A stretch of DNA of 64,000 nucleotides from Tepidimonas taiwanensis. GTDB taxonomy: Bacteria > Pseudomonadota > Gammaproteobacteria > Burkholderiales > Burkholderiaceae_C. Position 1 is the first letter of the stretch, and the number at the start of each line of letters is the position of its first letter. This document shows positions 31,928 through 40,015 of this stretch, in pieces. The stretch spans positions 2,232,001-2,296,000 of the forward strand of contig NZ_CP083911.1 of NCBI RefSeq assembly GCF_020162115.1, given 5' to 3'. The notes beneath the pieces were generated by a model. The model was not told where the DNA came from and did not search any database. It saw only the letters and a program-made list of their open reading frames with translations. Made by a program: the position numbers and the translations under genes.

Positions 31928-31981
31928 GCGTGAGAACCAAAAGTAGCCAAAGTAAAAGGCGCGCATCTGCATGGCGAACAT
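31904..31981 (-). CDS. Aromatic-rich leader peptide controlling aroG
   Basis: A 25-codon reading frame upstream of the attenuator. It starts MFAMQMRA, then has FYFGYFWF, then SRVTDGRED and TGA. Eight of the 25 residues are aromatic: five Phe, two Tyr and one Trp, in a block. Stalling in this block would leave the distal antiterminator arm (31927-31917) free to pair. Later in-frame ATGs (31972, 31966) would also include the block, and the true start is uncertain because no good Shine-Dalgarno sequence is seen. This is the classical leader-peptide attenuation layout. Phe and Tyr are the likeliest signals by codon count. Confidence 0.85.
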   Translation of the reverse strand: MFAMQMRAFYFGYFWFSRVTDGRED

Positions 31982-32068
31982 GCTACCACAGGGCCGATGA
32001 CACGGGGCTGACAACGGGCACCGGTGACGGCGATCGGCGTCGCGCGCGCGCCACAGTCCGCGCGCCGC

Positions 32069-33541
32069 TCAGGCAGTACCCCCGACGGTCAGGCCATCGA
32101 GCCGCAGCGTCGGCTGCCCGACCCCGACGGGGACGCTTTGCCCCTCCTTGCCGCAGGTACCGATGCCGCTGTCGAGCGCCAGGTCGTTGCCGATCATCAC
32201 GACGCGCTTGAGCGCCTCCGGCCCGCTGCCGATGATCGTCGCGCCCTTGACCGGGTAGACCGGGCGGCCGTTCTCCACCCACCACGCGCTGCTGGCGGAA
32301 AAGACGAACTTGCCACTGGTGATGTCGACCTGCCCGCCGCCGAACTGCGTCGCGTACAGGCCACGCTTGACGCTGGCGACGATCTCCTGCGGGTCGCGGT
32401 CACCGGCCAGCATGTAGGTGTTGGTCATGCGCGGCATCGGCAGGTGGGCGTAGCTTTCGCGCCGCCCGTTGCCGGTGGGGGCCACCCCCATCAGGCGCGC
32501 GTTGAGCCGGTCCTGCAGATAGCCGCGCAGGATGCCGTCTTCGATCAGGACGTTGCGCTGCGTGGCGCAGCCTTCGTCGTCGACGTTGAGCGAGCCGCGG
32601 CGTCCCTCCAGCGTGCCATCATCCAGCACGGTGACGCCCTTGGCGGCGACGCGCTCGCCGATGCGGCCGGCAAACGCGCTCGAACCCTTGCGGTTGAAGT
32701 CGCCCTCCAGCCCGTGGCCCACCGCCTCGTGCAGCAGCACGCCGGGCCAACCGGGGCCCAACACCACGGTCATCTCGCCGGCCGGGGCCGGGCGGGATTC
32801 CAGGTTGGTCAGTGCCGCCTGCACCGCCTCGTCCACGTACGCGACCAGCCGCGCCTCGTCGAAATATTCCAGCCCGACGCGGCCACCGCCGCCGGAGGAG
32901 CCGACCTCGCGCCGCTCGCCCTGCTGCGCGATGACGGTGAGCGACAGGCGCACCAGCGGCCGCACGTCCGCGGCCAGCACCCCGTCGGCGCGCGCCACCA
33001 GCACCACGTCGTATTCCGCCGCCAGGCCCGCCATCACCTGCACGATGCGCGGGTCGCGCGCACGCGCCATGCGCTCCACGCGCTCCAGCAGCGCCACCTT
33101 GGCCGCGCTGTCGAGCGTCCCGATCGGATCGTGCGGGGCATAGAGCTGCCGCGACGGCGCCACGGCCGTGCGCGGGCGCCGCCGGCCAACGTGCGCGGTC
33201 TGGCTGCCGCCCTGGCGGCCGATGGCGCGCACGCTCTCGGCCGCCTCGCGCAGCGCGGCCCACGACAAGTCGTCCGAGTATGCGAAGGCCGTTTTGTCGC
33301 CGCTGACCGCGCGCACACCGACGCCCTGGTCGATGCTGAAACTGCCGGTCTTGACGATGCCCTCCTCCAGGCTCCAGCCTTCGCTGCGCGTGTACTGGAA
33401 ATACAGATCCGCATCGTCCACGCCCGGCGCCAGGATGGCCGACAGCGCGCGGCGCAGGTGGCCTTCGTCCAGCCCATACGGGTCGAGCAGCAGCGAGCGC
33501 GCCGTGGCCAGGCGCTCCAAAGTGGGTTCGATCGCGATCAT
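32069..33541 (-). CDS. tldD: Metalloprotease TldD
   Basis: Subunit of the TldD/TldE (PmbA) cytosolic metalloprotease, known for microcin B17 maturation and CcdA degradation. 490 residues. The zinc-site motif HEAVGHGLEGD (HExxxH) is intact, followed by EDGILRGYLQDRLNARLMG and the C-terminal SGIGTCGKEGQSVPVGVGQP. The start codon is 6 nt from TACAAT on the minus strand. No pmbA partner is in the window. The 206 bp between this start and the rodA stop contain nothing recognisable. Confidence 0.96.
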   Translation of the reverse strand: MIAIEPTLERLATARSLLLDPYGLDEGHLRRALSAILAPGVDDADLYFQYTRSEGWSLEEGIVKTGSFSIDQGVGVRAVSGDKTAFAYSDDLSWAALREAAESVRAIGRQGGSQTAHVGRRRPRTAVAPSRQLYAPHDPIGTLDSAAKVALLERVERMARARDPRIVQVMAGLAAEYDVVLVARADGVLAADVRPLVRLSLTVIAQQGERREVGSSGGGGRVGLEYFDEARLVAYVDEAVQAALTNLESRPAPAGEMTVVLGPGWPGVLLHEAVGHGLEGDFNRKGSSAFAGRIGERVAAKGVTVLDDGTLEGRRGSLNVDDEGCATQRNVLIEDGILRGYLQDRLNARLMGVAPTGNGRRESYAHLPMPRMTNTYMLAGDRDPQEIVASVKRGLYATQFGGGQVDITSGKFVFSASSAWWVENGRPVYPVKGATIIGSGPEALKRVVMIGNDLALDSGIGTCGKEGQSVPVGVGQPTLRLDGLTVGGTA

Positions 33542-33547
33542 GCGGCG

Positions 33548-33553
33548 ATTGTA
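33548..33553 (-). promoter_or_regulatory. -10 element of tldD, 6 nt before ATG
   Basis: TACAAT-CGCCGC-ATG on the minus strand. No Shine-Dalgarno sequence. Predicted leaderless start. Confidence 0.5.
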
Positions 33554-33747
33554 GGCAGGGGCGGGCTATCGTGCTGGGAAAACCGCCTACCGCGGGGTGC
33601 CATCGCGGCAGGCACCGAGAACCAGCGACATTGCGTCCCCCCAAGGCAACAGCCAAGCATCCGCAGCAGATGCCGACGCAACACGCGCCGGCGCGGCGAT
33701 TGGTTCCGGTGAGTCCTGCGCGCCGCTCACTGGCACCCGATGCAGCC

Positions 33748-34905
33748 TCAACCGGGTATCAGCCGTTTGTAGCGGCCCACCGACAGCATCAGCCCCAGGC
33801 TCGCGCCCAGCGTCACCATCGCCGTACCGCCGTAGCTGACGAACGGCAGCGGCACCCCCACCACGGGCAGGATGCCGCTGACCATGCCGATGTTGACGAA
33901 CGCGTAGACGAACTGCACCAGGATCAGCGCCCCGGCCAGCAGCCGCCCGAAGAGCGTGGACGCCTCCGAGGCCAGTAGCAGCCCGCGCGCGATGAAATAG
34001 GCATACGCCCCGAGCAGCGCCAGCACGCCGACGAAACCGAACTCCTCGGCAAACGCGGCAAAGATGAAGTCCGTGCTGCGCTCGGGCACGAAGTCCAGGT
34101 GCGTCTGCGTGCCGGACTGAAACCCCTTGCCCCACAGCCCGCCAGAGCCGATCGCAATCAGCCCCTGCAAGATGTGAAACCCCTTGCCCAGCGGGTCGCG
34201 CGTCGGGTCGAGCAGTGTGCACACGCGCTGGCGCTGGTACTCGTGCAGCACGACCCAGTCCACGCCCGGCGCGCACCACTGCGGCTCCATGACGACCAGC
34301 ACGACAATGCCCCCCACGCCCAGCAGCAGCGGTGGCACGATCAGCCGCCAGGGCAAGCCGGCAAAATAGATCACAAACAGCCCCGACGCCAGCACCAGCA
34401 GCGCGGTGCCCAGGTCCGGCTGCAGCAGGATCAGCCCCACCGGCAGCGCGAGCAGCGCGCCCGCCACCACGAAGTCCACCGGCGCGAGCCGCCCCTCGCG
34501 GCGCTGGAACCACCACGCCAGCATCAGCGGCATCGCGATCTTCATCAGCTCGCTGGGCTGGATCGTGATCACGCCCAGATCCAGCCAGCGCTGCGCCCCC
34601 TTGCGCGTCACGCCGATGAGCTCCACCGCGACCAGCAAGACGACCCCGACGACATAGGTGGGGACCGCCAGCGACTGCAGGCGCTGCGGCGGCACCTGCG
34701 CCACCACCACCATGACCACGACGGCGATTAGCAGGTTGCGCGCGTGGTCCGCCACGCGGCCCGGGATGTCGTACGCCACCGACACCATGATGAACTGGCC
34801 GAGCAGCGCCAGCACCGCAGCCGCGAGCAGAAACTGCCCGTCGTAGCCACGCACGAGCGGCGCGAGGCGGGCACGCAGCGGGGGTTTTTGCAGCACAGCA
34901 GCCAT
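33748..34905 (-). CDS. rodA: Peptidoglycan glycosyltransferase RodA (SEDS family)
   Basis: Polytopic membrane polymerase of the elongasome, making glycan strands with PBP2. 385 residues with about ten helices. SEDS signatures are RWLDLGVITIQPSELMKIAM, LILLQPDLGTALLVLASGLF (catalytic-Asp region), the periplasmic loop with YQRQRVCTLLDPTRDPLGKG and PLPFVSYGGTAMV. The ATG at 34905 gives a short cytoplasmic N-terminus, and upstream in-frame sequence is not membrane-like. The usual mrdA (PBP2) partner and mreBCD lie outside the window if they are adjacent at all. Divergent from yqiA. Confidence 0.95.
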   Translation of the reverse strand: MAAVLQKPPLRARLAPLVRGYDGQFLLAAAVLALLGQFIMVSVAYDIPGRVADHARNLLIAVVVMVVVAQVPPQRLQSLAVPTYVVGVVLLVAVELIGVTRKGAQRWLDLGVITIQPSELMKIAMPLMLAWWFQRREGRLAPVDFVVAGALLALPVGLILLQPDLGTALLVLASGLFVIYFAGLPWRLIVPPLLLGVGGIVVLVVMEPQWCAPGVDWVVLHEYQRQRVCTLLDPTRDPLGKGFHILQGLIAIGSGGLWGKGFQSGTQTHLDFVPERSTDFIFAAFAEEFGFVGVLALLGAYAYFIARGLLLASEASTLFGRLLAGALILVQFVYAFVNIGMVSGILPVVGVPLPFVSYGGTAMVTLGASLGLMLSVGRYKRLIPG

Positions 34906-34914
34906 GGGGCTTGG

Positions 34915-34920
34915 ATTATG
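34915..34920 (-). promoter_or_regulatory. Candidate -10 element of rodA
   Basis: CATAAT on the minus strand, 9 nt before the rodA ATG. It overlaps the TATGCT proposed for the divergent yqiA. Confidence 0.35.
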
Positions 34921-34922
34921 CT
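34917..34922 (+). promoter_or_regulatory. -10 element of yqiA, 7 nt before ATG
   Basis: TATGCT-GCGCGGC-ATG on the plus strand, with no Shine-Dalgarno sequence. It supports the 34930 start over the ATG at 34918. Confidence 0.4.
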
Positions 34923-34929
34923 GCGCGGC

Positions 34930-35550
34930 ATGACGACCGTCGCCGCCCTGCCCCCCGACCCCGCGACCGTGACGCACCTGCTGTACCTGCATGGGTTCCG
35001 CTCGTCGCCGCGCTCGTTCAAAGCGCAGATGATGGCCGCGCGGGTGGCGCGCGACCACCCGCGCGTGACCTGGTGCTGCCCACAACTGCCGCCGTCGCCC
35101 GCCGCGGCGTGGGCGCTGATCGAGCAGACGGTGGCCGACTGGCCGCGCGCGGCGATGGCGGTGGTGGGCTCGTCGCTCGGCGGGTTTTATGCCACGCGGC
35201 TGGCAGCGCTGACCGGCTGCCGCGCGGTGCTGCTCAACCCCGCGGTGGACCCGGCGCGCGACCTCGCCGCCCACATCGGCGAGCAAACCGCTTGGCACGA
35301 CCCGGAGGAACGGTTCTTTTTCCGCCCGGAATACGTACTGGAGCTGCGCGAACTGGTGGTCAGCCCACTGCCCGACCCGGCGCGCGTGCTGCTGGTCGCG
35401 GCCACCGGCGACGAGGTGCTCGACTGGCGCGAGATGGTGGCGCGCTACCCCGGCAGCCCTCATCACATCGTGCCCGGCAGCGACCACGCGCTGTCGGACT
35501 TCGCGGATCACCTGGACGCGGTCATCGACCACCTGCGGCTCGCGCGCTGA
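34930..35550 (+). CDS. yqiA: YqiA-family alpha/beta-hydrolase esterase
   Basis: 206-residue esterase of the UPF0227/YqiA family. After a short N-terminus, LLYLHGFRSSPRSFKAQMM carries the oxyanion-hole loop. The nucleophile elbow is VVGSSLGGFYATRLA. The acid is probably in LLVAATGDEVLDWREMVARY and the histidine in GSDHALSDFADH. E. coli YqiA hydrolyses short acyl and palmitoyl-CoA esters; the native substrate here is unknown. radA begins 1 nt after the stop codon. An alternative ATG at 34918 adds four residues. Confidence 0.88.
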   Translation: MTTVAALPPDPATVTHLLYLHGFRSSPRSFKAQMMAARVARDHPRVTWCCPQLPPSPAAAWALIEQTVADWPRAAMAVVGSSLGGFYATRLAALTGCRAVLLNPAVDPARDLAAHIGEQTAWHDPEERFFFRPEYVLELRELVVSPLPDPARVLLVAATGDEVLDWREMVARYPGSPHHIVPGSDHALSDFADHLDAVIDHLRLAR

Positions 35551-35551
35551 C

Positions 35552-36967
35552 ATGGCCAAGGACAAAACGATCTACACCTGCAGCGAGTGCGGCGGCAGCA
35601 GCCCGCGCTGGCTCGGCAAGTGCCCGCACTGCGGGGCGTGGAACACGCTGGTCGAGACGGTGGCCGAGCCGGTCGCCGGCAAGCACCGCCTGAGCGCCCT
35701 GCGCCAGGGGCTGGCCAGCCACGGGACGCTGGCGCGGCTGGCCGAGATCGAGGCCGCCGACGTGCAACGCACGCCCACCGGGCTGCCGGAGCTGGACCGG
35801 GTGCTGGGCGGTGGCATCGTCGCCGGCGCGGTGGTGCTGATCGGCGGCGACCCGGGCATCGGCAAATCCACGCTGCTGCTGCAGGCGCTGGACGCGCTGC
35901 AGCGCGCGGGGCTGCCGACGCTGTACGTCACCGGCGAGGAGAGCGGCGCGCAGGTCGCGCTGCGCGCGCGCCGCCTGGGCCTGGCCGACAGCCAGGTGCC
36001 GGTGCTGGCGGAAATCCAGCTCGAGCGCATCCTCGCGACGCTGGAGCGCGAGCGCCCCGCGGTGGCGGTGATCGATTCGATCCAGACCGTCTACACCGAG
36101 CAGCTCAGCTCCGCGCCGGGGTCGGTGGCGCAGGTGCGCGAGTGCGCGGCGCACCTGACGCGGCTGGCCAAGGCAGGCGGCGACGGCGGGCGCGACGGCA
36201 CGACGCTGGTGCTGGTGGGGCACGTGACGAAGGAAGGAGCGCTGGCCGGTCCGCGCGTGCTGGAGCACATGGTCGACACCGTGCTGTACTTCGAGGGCGA
36301 CACGCACAGCAGCTTTCGCCTCGTGCGCGCGATCAAGAACCGCTTCGGCGCCGTCAACGAGATGGGCGTCTTCGCGATGACCGAGCGGGGCTTGAAGGGC
36401 GTGAGCAACCCGAGCGCGCTGTTCCTGAGCCAGCACGCGCAACCCGTGCCCGGTAGCTGCGTGCTGGTGACGCTGGAGGGCACGCGCCCGTTGCTGGTGG
36501 AAATCCAGGCGCTGGTCGACGCGGGGGGCGTGTCGCCGCGGCGGCTGTCGGTCGGGCTGGAGCGCGACCGGCTGGCGATGCTGCTGGCGGTGCTGCACCG
36601 GCACGCGGGCGTGGCGTGCGCCGACCAGGATGTCTTCGTCAACGCGGTGGGCGGTGTGCGCATCGCGGAGCCCGCGGCCGATCTGGCCGTGCTGCTGGCG
36701 ATTCAGTCGTCGCTGCGTGGGCGGGCGCTGCCCCAGCGTTTCGTCGCCTTTGGCGAAGTGGGGCTGGCGGGCGAGGTGCGCCCGGCCCCGCGCGGGCTGG
36801 AGCGGCTGCGCGAGGCGGCCAAGCTCGGCTTTCGTGTCGCGCTGGTACCCGCGGCCAACGTGCCGCGCAAGCCCGACGCCGCGACGCGCGAGCTGTTGGC
36901 GGCGATGGAAGTGCACCCGGTCGAGCGCATCGAGCAGGCGCTCGACATCGTGCGCGCGTGGGGATAG
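35552..36967 (+). CDS. radA: DNA repair protein RadA (branch-migration ATPase)
   Basis: RecA-like hexameric motor acting in recombination and branch migration. 471 residues: N-terminal zinc finger (C10, C13, C24, C27 in CSEC...CPHC), Walker A GGDPGIGKSTLLLQ, Walker B region PAVAVIDSIQTVY, the RadA-specific KNRFG motif in IKNRFGAVNEMGVF, and a C-terminal Lon-like domain (AFGEVGLAGEVRPAPRG). It starts one base after the yqiA stop and is presumably cotranscribed. Confidence 0.97.
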   Translation: MAKDKTIYTCSECGGSSPRWLGKCPHCGAWNTLVETVAEPVAGKHRLSALRQGLASHGTLARLAEIEAADVQRTPTGLPELDRVLGGGIVAGAVVLIGGDPGIGKSTLLLQALDALQRAGLPTLYVTGEESGAQVALRARRLGLADSQVPVLAEIQLERILATLERERPAVAVIDSIQTVYTEQLSSAPGSVAQVRECAAHLTRLAKAGGDGGRDGTTLVLVGHVTKEGALAGPRVLEHMVDTVLYFEGDTHSSFRLVRAIKNRFGAVNEMGVFAMTERGLKGVSNPSALFLSQHAQPVPGSCVLVTLEGTRPLLVEIQALVDAGGVSPRRLSVGLERDRLAMLLAVLHRHAGVACADQDVFVNAVGGVRIAEPAADLAVLLAIQSSLRGRALPQRFVAFGEVGLAGEVRPAPRGLERLREAAKLGFRVALVPAANVPRKPDAATRELLAAMEVHPVERIEQALDIVRAWG

Positions 36968-37080
36968 CGCGCAGTGGGATACGCGCCCCCCCCCGGGGGC
37001 CAGCGGTATCCTGCGGTTTACCCCCTCGTCACCCCCCGCCAGCGCCGGATGTCACCCGCGTGTGGCACGCGGCCGTGCGC

Positions 37081-37086
37081 TATCAT
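37081..37086 (+). promoter_or_regulatory. -10 element upstream of the yhhQ leader
   Basis: TATCAT, placed so that transcription would begin roughly 10 nt before the preQ1-I-like aptamer. No convincing -35. Confidence 0.35.
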
Positions 37087-37100
37087 TGCTGCCCCATCCC

Positions 37101-37137
37101 GATGGGTTCCCTCACCCCATCCATCAAAAAAAGGACG
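37101..37137 (+). ncRNA. preQ1-I-like riboswitch in the yhhQ leader
   Basis: GATGGG (37101-37106) pairs with CCCATC (37116-37121) around the nine-base loop TTCCCTCAC. An A-rich tail with seven consecutive A (37126-37132) follows and ends in AAGGACG. This is the compact layout of the preQ1-I class: P1 hairpin, A-rich tail, and a short 3' element pairing back into the loop (loop CC or TCC with tail GG or GGA). The tail element AAGGA is also the Shine-Dalgarno sequence of yhhQ, so ligand binding would block translation. The downstream gene is a queuosine-precursor transporter, the expected target. Confidence 0.65.
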
Positions 37138-37142
37138 CCGTC

Positions 37143-37817
37143 ATGACCTCGACCCTCTCGAGCGCCGGCCAGCGGCCCGGCTGGCTCGGGCTGCCCACGT
37201 TGGTGGCCCTGCACATCGCCGTCATCATCGCCAGCAACTATCTCGTGCAGCTGCCGTTCGAATTGTTCGGCGTGCACACGACGTGGGGGGCGTTTACGTT
37301 CCCGCTGATCTTCGTCATCACCGACCTGACCGTGCGCCTGATCGGCGCGCCGGCCGCACGGCGCGTCGTCGCGCGCGTGATGGTGCCGGCGCTGGTCGCG
37401 TCGTACGTCGTCTCGGTGCTGTTCTTCGAAGGCCGCTTCAATGGCTGGACGGCGCTGGGCGAGTTCAATGGCTTTGTCTTTCGCATCGCGCTGGCGAGTT
37501 TCGTCGCGTATGTGATCGGGCAGCTCGCCGACATCACGGTCTTCACCTGGCTGCGGCGCCTGCCGCAGTGGTGGGTCGCGCCGGCCGCATCCACCGTGGT
37601 CGGGGGCCTGCTGGACACCTTCGTGTTCTTCTCGGTGGCGTTCCACCGCAGCAGCGACGCGTTCATGGCCGAGCACTGGGTGGAAATCGCCACCGTCGAC
37701 TACCTGACCAAGCTCGCCTTCAGCCTGGTGGCGCTGCTGCCGCTGTATGGCGTCACGCTGCGCGCGCTGCTGCGCTGGCTCGCACCGCCCACCCCGGCAC
37801 CGGTGCGCGCAGCCTGA
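37143..37817 (+). CDS. yhhQ: Queuosine precursor transporter (YhhQ/VUT family)
   Basis: 224-residue inner-membrane protein with about six helices, predicted to import preQ0/preQ1 for queuosine-modified tRNA. Family marks: LVALHIAVIIASNYLVQLPF, AFTFPLIFVITDLTVRLIGA, FNGFVFRIALASFVAYVIGQ, DITVFTWLRRLPQWWVAPAA and the DTFVFFSVAF helix. The ATG follows AAGGA by 8 nt. The preQ1-I-like leader supports the substrate assignment independently of homology. Confidence 0.9.
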   Translation: MTSTLSSAGQRPGWLGLPTLVALHIAVIIASNYLVQLPFELFGVHTTWGAFTFPLIFVITDLTVRLIGAPAARRVVARVMVPALVASYVVSVLFFEGRFNGWTALGEFNGFVFRIALASFVAYVIGQLADITVFTWLRRLPQWWVAPAASTVVGGLLDTFVFFSVAFHRSSDAFMAEHWVEIATVDYLTKLAFSLVALLPLYGVTLRALLRWLAPPTPAPVRAA

Positions 37818-37923
37818 CGCGCCCGGGCGCCGCACACAGGGCGCGAGTCGCTACACTTGGGGGATTGTTTTTTGCCAACCCCTGCGCCGCCGGTGGCGGC
37901 GCACGTGCCCGAGAGTCTGGACG

Positions 37924-39993
37924 TTGTTCGCCCTGTTCGAAGACGCCGGCAAGCTGCATGCCGGCCGCGTGTTGTCCTCTGCCGAAGCCTCGCACCAGAT
38001 CGAGCTGGCGTCGGGCAAGCGGCTTAAGGTCAAAGCGGCCCACGTGCTGCTGACGTTCGACCAGCCCGCGCCCGATGCGCTGCTGGCGCAGGCCGGCGCG
38101 CTCGCCGCGGAGATCGACCTCGACCTCGCGTGGGAGTTTGCGCCCGAAGCCGACTTCGGCTTCGAGGAGCTGGCGCGTGAGTATTTCGGCGCCGGCGCCT
38201 CCGTTGCGCAACAGGCGGCGATGCTGCTGCGCCTGCACGAGGCGCCACACTATTTCCGCCGCGCCGGCAAGGGGCGCTTTCGCAAAGCGAGCGCCGACGT
38301 GCTGCGGCAGGCGCTGGCCGCGATCGAGCGCAAAAAGGCCGTGCAGGCACAAATCGACGCCTGGGCCGCGGCGCTGGCCGCCGGCGAGTGCCCCGCGCCG
38401 ATCCGCGAGCAGCTCTACCGCATCCTCTTCAAGCCGGACAAGAACGCGCCGGAATACAAGGCCGTCGTGCACGCGGCGCGCGAGACGCACCTCGCCCCGC
38501 TGGCGCTGCTGCAGCGCGCGGGGGCCATCACCAGCGCCTACCAGTTCCACTGGCAGCGCTTTTTGCACGAGCATTTTCCACGTGGCACGGGCTTCCCCAC
38601 CCTGGAGGCACCGCCCGCGCCGCAGGACTTGCCGCTGGCCGACGGGGTGGCCGCATTCTCGATCGACGACTCCAGCACCACCGAGATCGACGACGCGCTG
38701 AGCCTGCGCGGCTTGGGCAGCGGCACGGTGACGCTGGGCATCCACATCGCGGCGCCGGGCCTGGCGATCGCGCCCGACAGCCCGCTCGATCGCGTGGCGC
38801 GCGAGCGCCTCTCCACCGTCTACATGCCCGGGCACAAGATCACGATGCTGCCCGACGCGGTGGTGCAGACCTACACGCTGCAAGCCGGTGGCGCCCGCCC
38901 GGCCCTTTCGTTGTACCTGACGATCGACGAGGCGACGCTGGAGGTGCGCGAGGCCGTCACGCGCGTCGAGCGCGTGCCGATCACCCACAACCTGCGCCAC
39001 GACCAGCTCGACGCCGCCATCACGCCCGCGTGGCTGGAAGACCCGGCGGCGCCGGCGGCCGCCCCGCTGCCGGAGGAAGTCGCGGCGCTGCGGCCGACGC
39101 TCGCGTTCCTGTGGCGGCTGGCGCAGGCGTGCAAGGCGCGGCGCGAGGCCGTACGTGGCCGGCCCGAAACCTTCACGCGCCCCGACTACACCTTCAAGCT
39201 CGAGGGTGTCAGCGGCGACGAGCCCACGGGCGAGGAAACCGTCGTCATCGGCACGCGCTCGCGCGGCGCGCCGCTCGATTTGATCGTCGCCGAGGCGATG
39301 ATCCTGGCCAACAGCACCTGGGGCCGCTGGCTCGCCGACCTGGGCGTGCCTGGCATCTACCGCAGTCAGGCGAGCCTCGCTCCCGGCGTCAAGGTGCGCA
39401 TGGGCACCAAGCCGCTGCCGCACGCGGGCATCGGCGTGCCCTGCTACGCGTGGAGCACCTCGCCGCTGCGGCGCTACACGGACCTCGTCAACCAGTGGCA
39501 GCTCATCGCCTGTGCCCGGCATGGCGCCACGGCCGCACTGGCCGCCCCCTTCAAGCCCAAGGACGCCGCGCTGATGGCCGTCATCAGCGCGTTCGACGCG
39601 GCGTACACGGCCTATGGGCAGTTCCAGAGCAGCATGGAGCGCTACTGGACGCTGCGCTACCTGCGCCAGCAGGGCATCGGCGAACTGGAAGCCGCGTACC
39701 TGAAGGACAACCTCGTGCGCGCCGAGACGTTGCCGCTCGTGTTCCCGGCGCTCGGCACCGATGGGCTGCAGCGCGGCGAGCGCGTGCGCGTGCGGCTGGG
39801 CGCGATCGACGAGCTGACGCTGGAGGTCAACGGCACCGTGGTCGAACGGCTGGGCAGCGTCGAGCCGGTGACCGAGGCCGAAGACACGCTGGAGGGCGAA
39901 GTCGAGGAGCCGCTGGCCGCGCCGCTGGCGATCGCCGTCGCCGTGGACGAAGCCGACGACGCCACGGACGCGAGCCCCCCCGCCGCTGGCTGA
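37924..39993 (+). CDS. RNB-domain 3'-5' exoribonuclease (RNase II/R-like)
   Basis: 689-residue hydrolytic exoribonuclease. The catalytic RNB block is FSIDDSSTTEIDDALSLRGL, with the four metal-binding aspartates, followed by GIHIAAPGLAIAPDSPLDR. The later signature is CYAWSTSPLRRYTDLVNQWQ. A C-terminal S1-like stretch (RGERVRVRLGAIDELTLEVN) and an acidic tail end the protein. The N-terminal part lacks the canonical cold-shock domains of RNase R, so it looks like the shorter burkholderial form. The only credible start is a TTG at 37924, giving MFALFEDAGKLHAGRVL. 106 bp separate it from yhhQ. Confidence 0.88.
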   Translation: MFALFEDAGKLHAGRVLSSAEASHQIELASGKRLKVKAAHVLLTFDQPAPDALLAQAGALAAEIDLDLAWEFAPEADFGFEELAREYFGAGASVAQQAAMLLRLHEAPHYFRRAGKGRFRKASADVLRQALAAIERKKAVQAQIDAWAAALAAGECPAPIREQLYRILFKPDKNAPEYKAVVHAARETHLAPLALLQRAGAITSAYQFHWQRFLHEHFPRGTGFPTLEAPPAPQDLPLADGVAAFSIDDSSTTEIDDALSLRGLGSGTVTLGIHIAAPGLAIAPDSPLDRVARERLSTVYMPGHKITMLPDAVVQTYTLQAGGARPALSLYLTIDEATLEVREAVTRVERVPITHNLRHDQLDAAITPAWLEDPAAPAAAPLPEEVAALRPTLAFLWRLAQACKARREAVRGRPETFTRPDYTFKLEGVSGDEPTGEETVVIGTRSRGAPLDLIVAEAMILANSTWGRWLADLGVPGIYRSQASLAPGVKVRMGTKPLPHAGIGVPCYAWSTSPLRRYTDLVNQWQLIACARHGATAALAAPFKPKDAALMAVISAFDAAYTAYGQFQSSMERYWTLRYLRQQGIGELEAAYLKDNLVRAETLPLVFPALGTDGLQRGERVRVRLGAIDELTLEVNGTVVERLGSVEPVTEAEDTLEGEVEEPLAAPLAIAVAVDEADDATDASPPAAG

Positions 39994-40015
39994 ACCCCGC
40001 TCGGTCTTGCTGACG

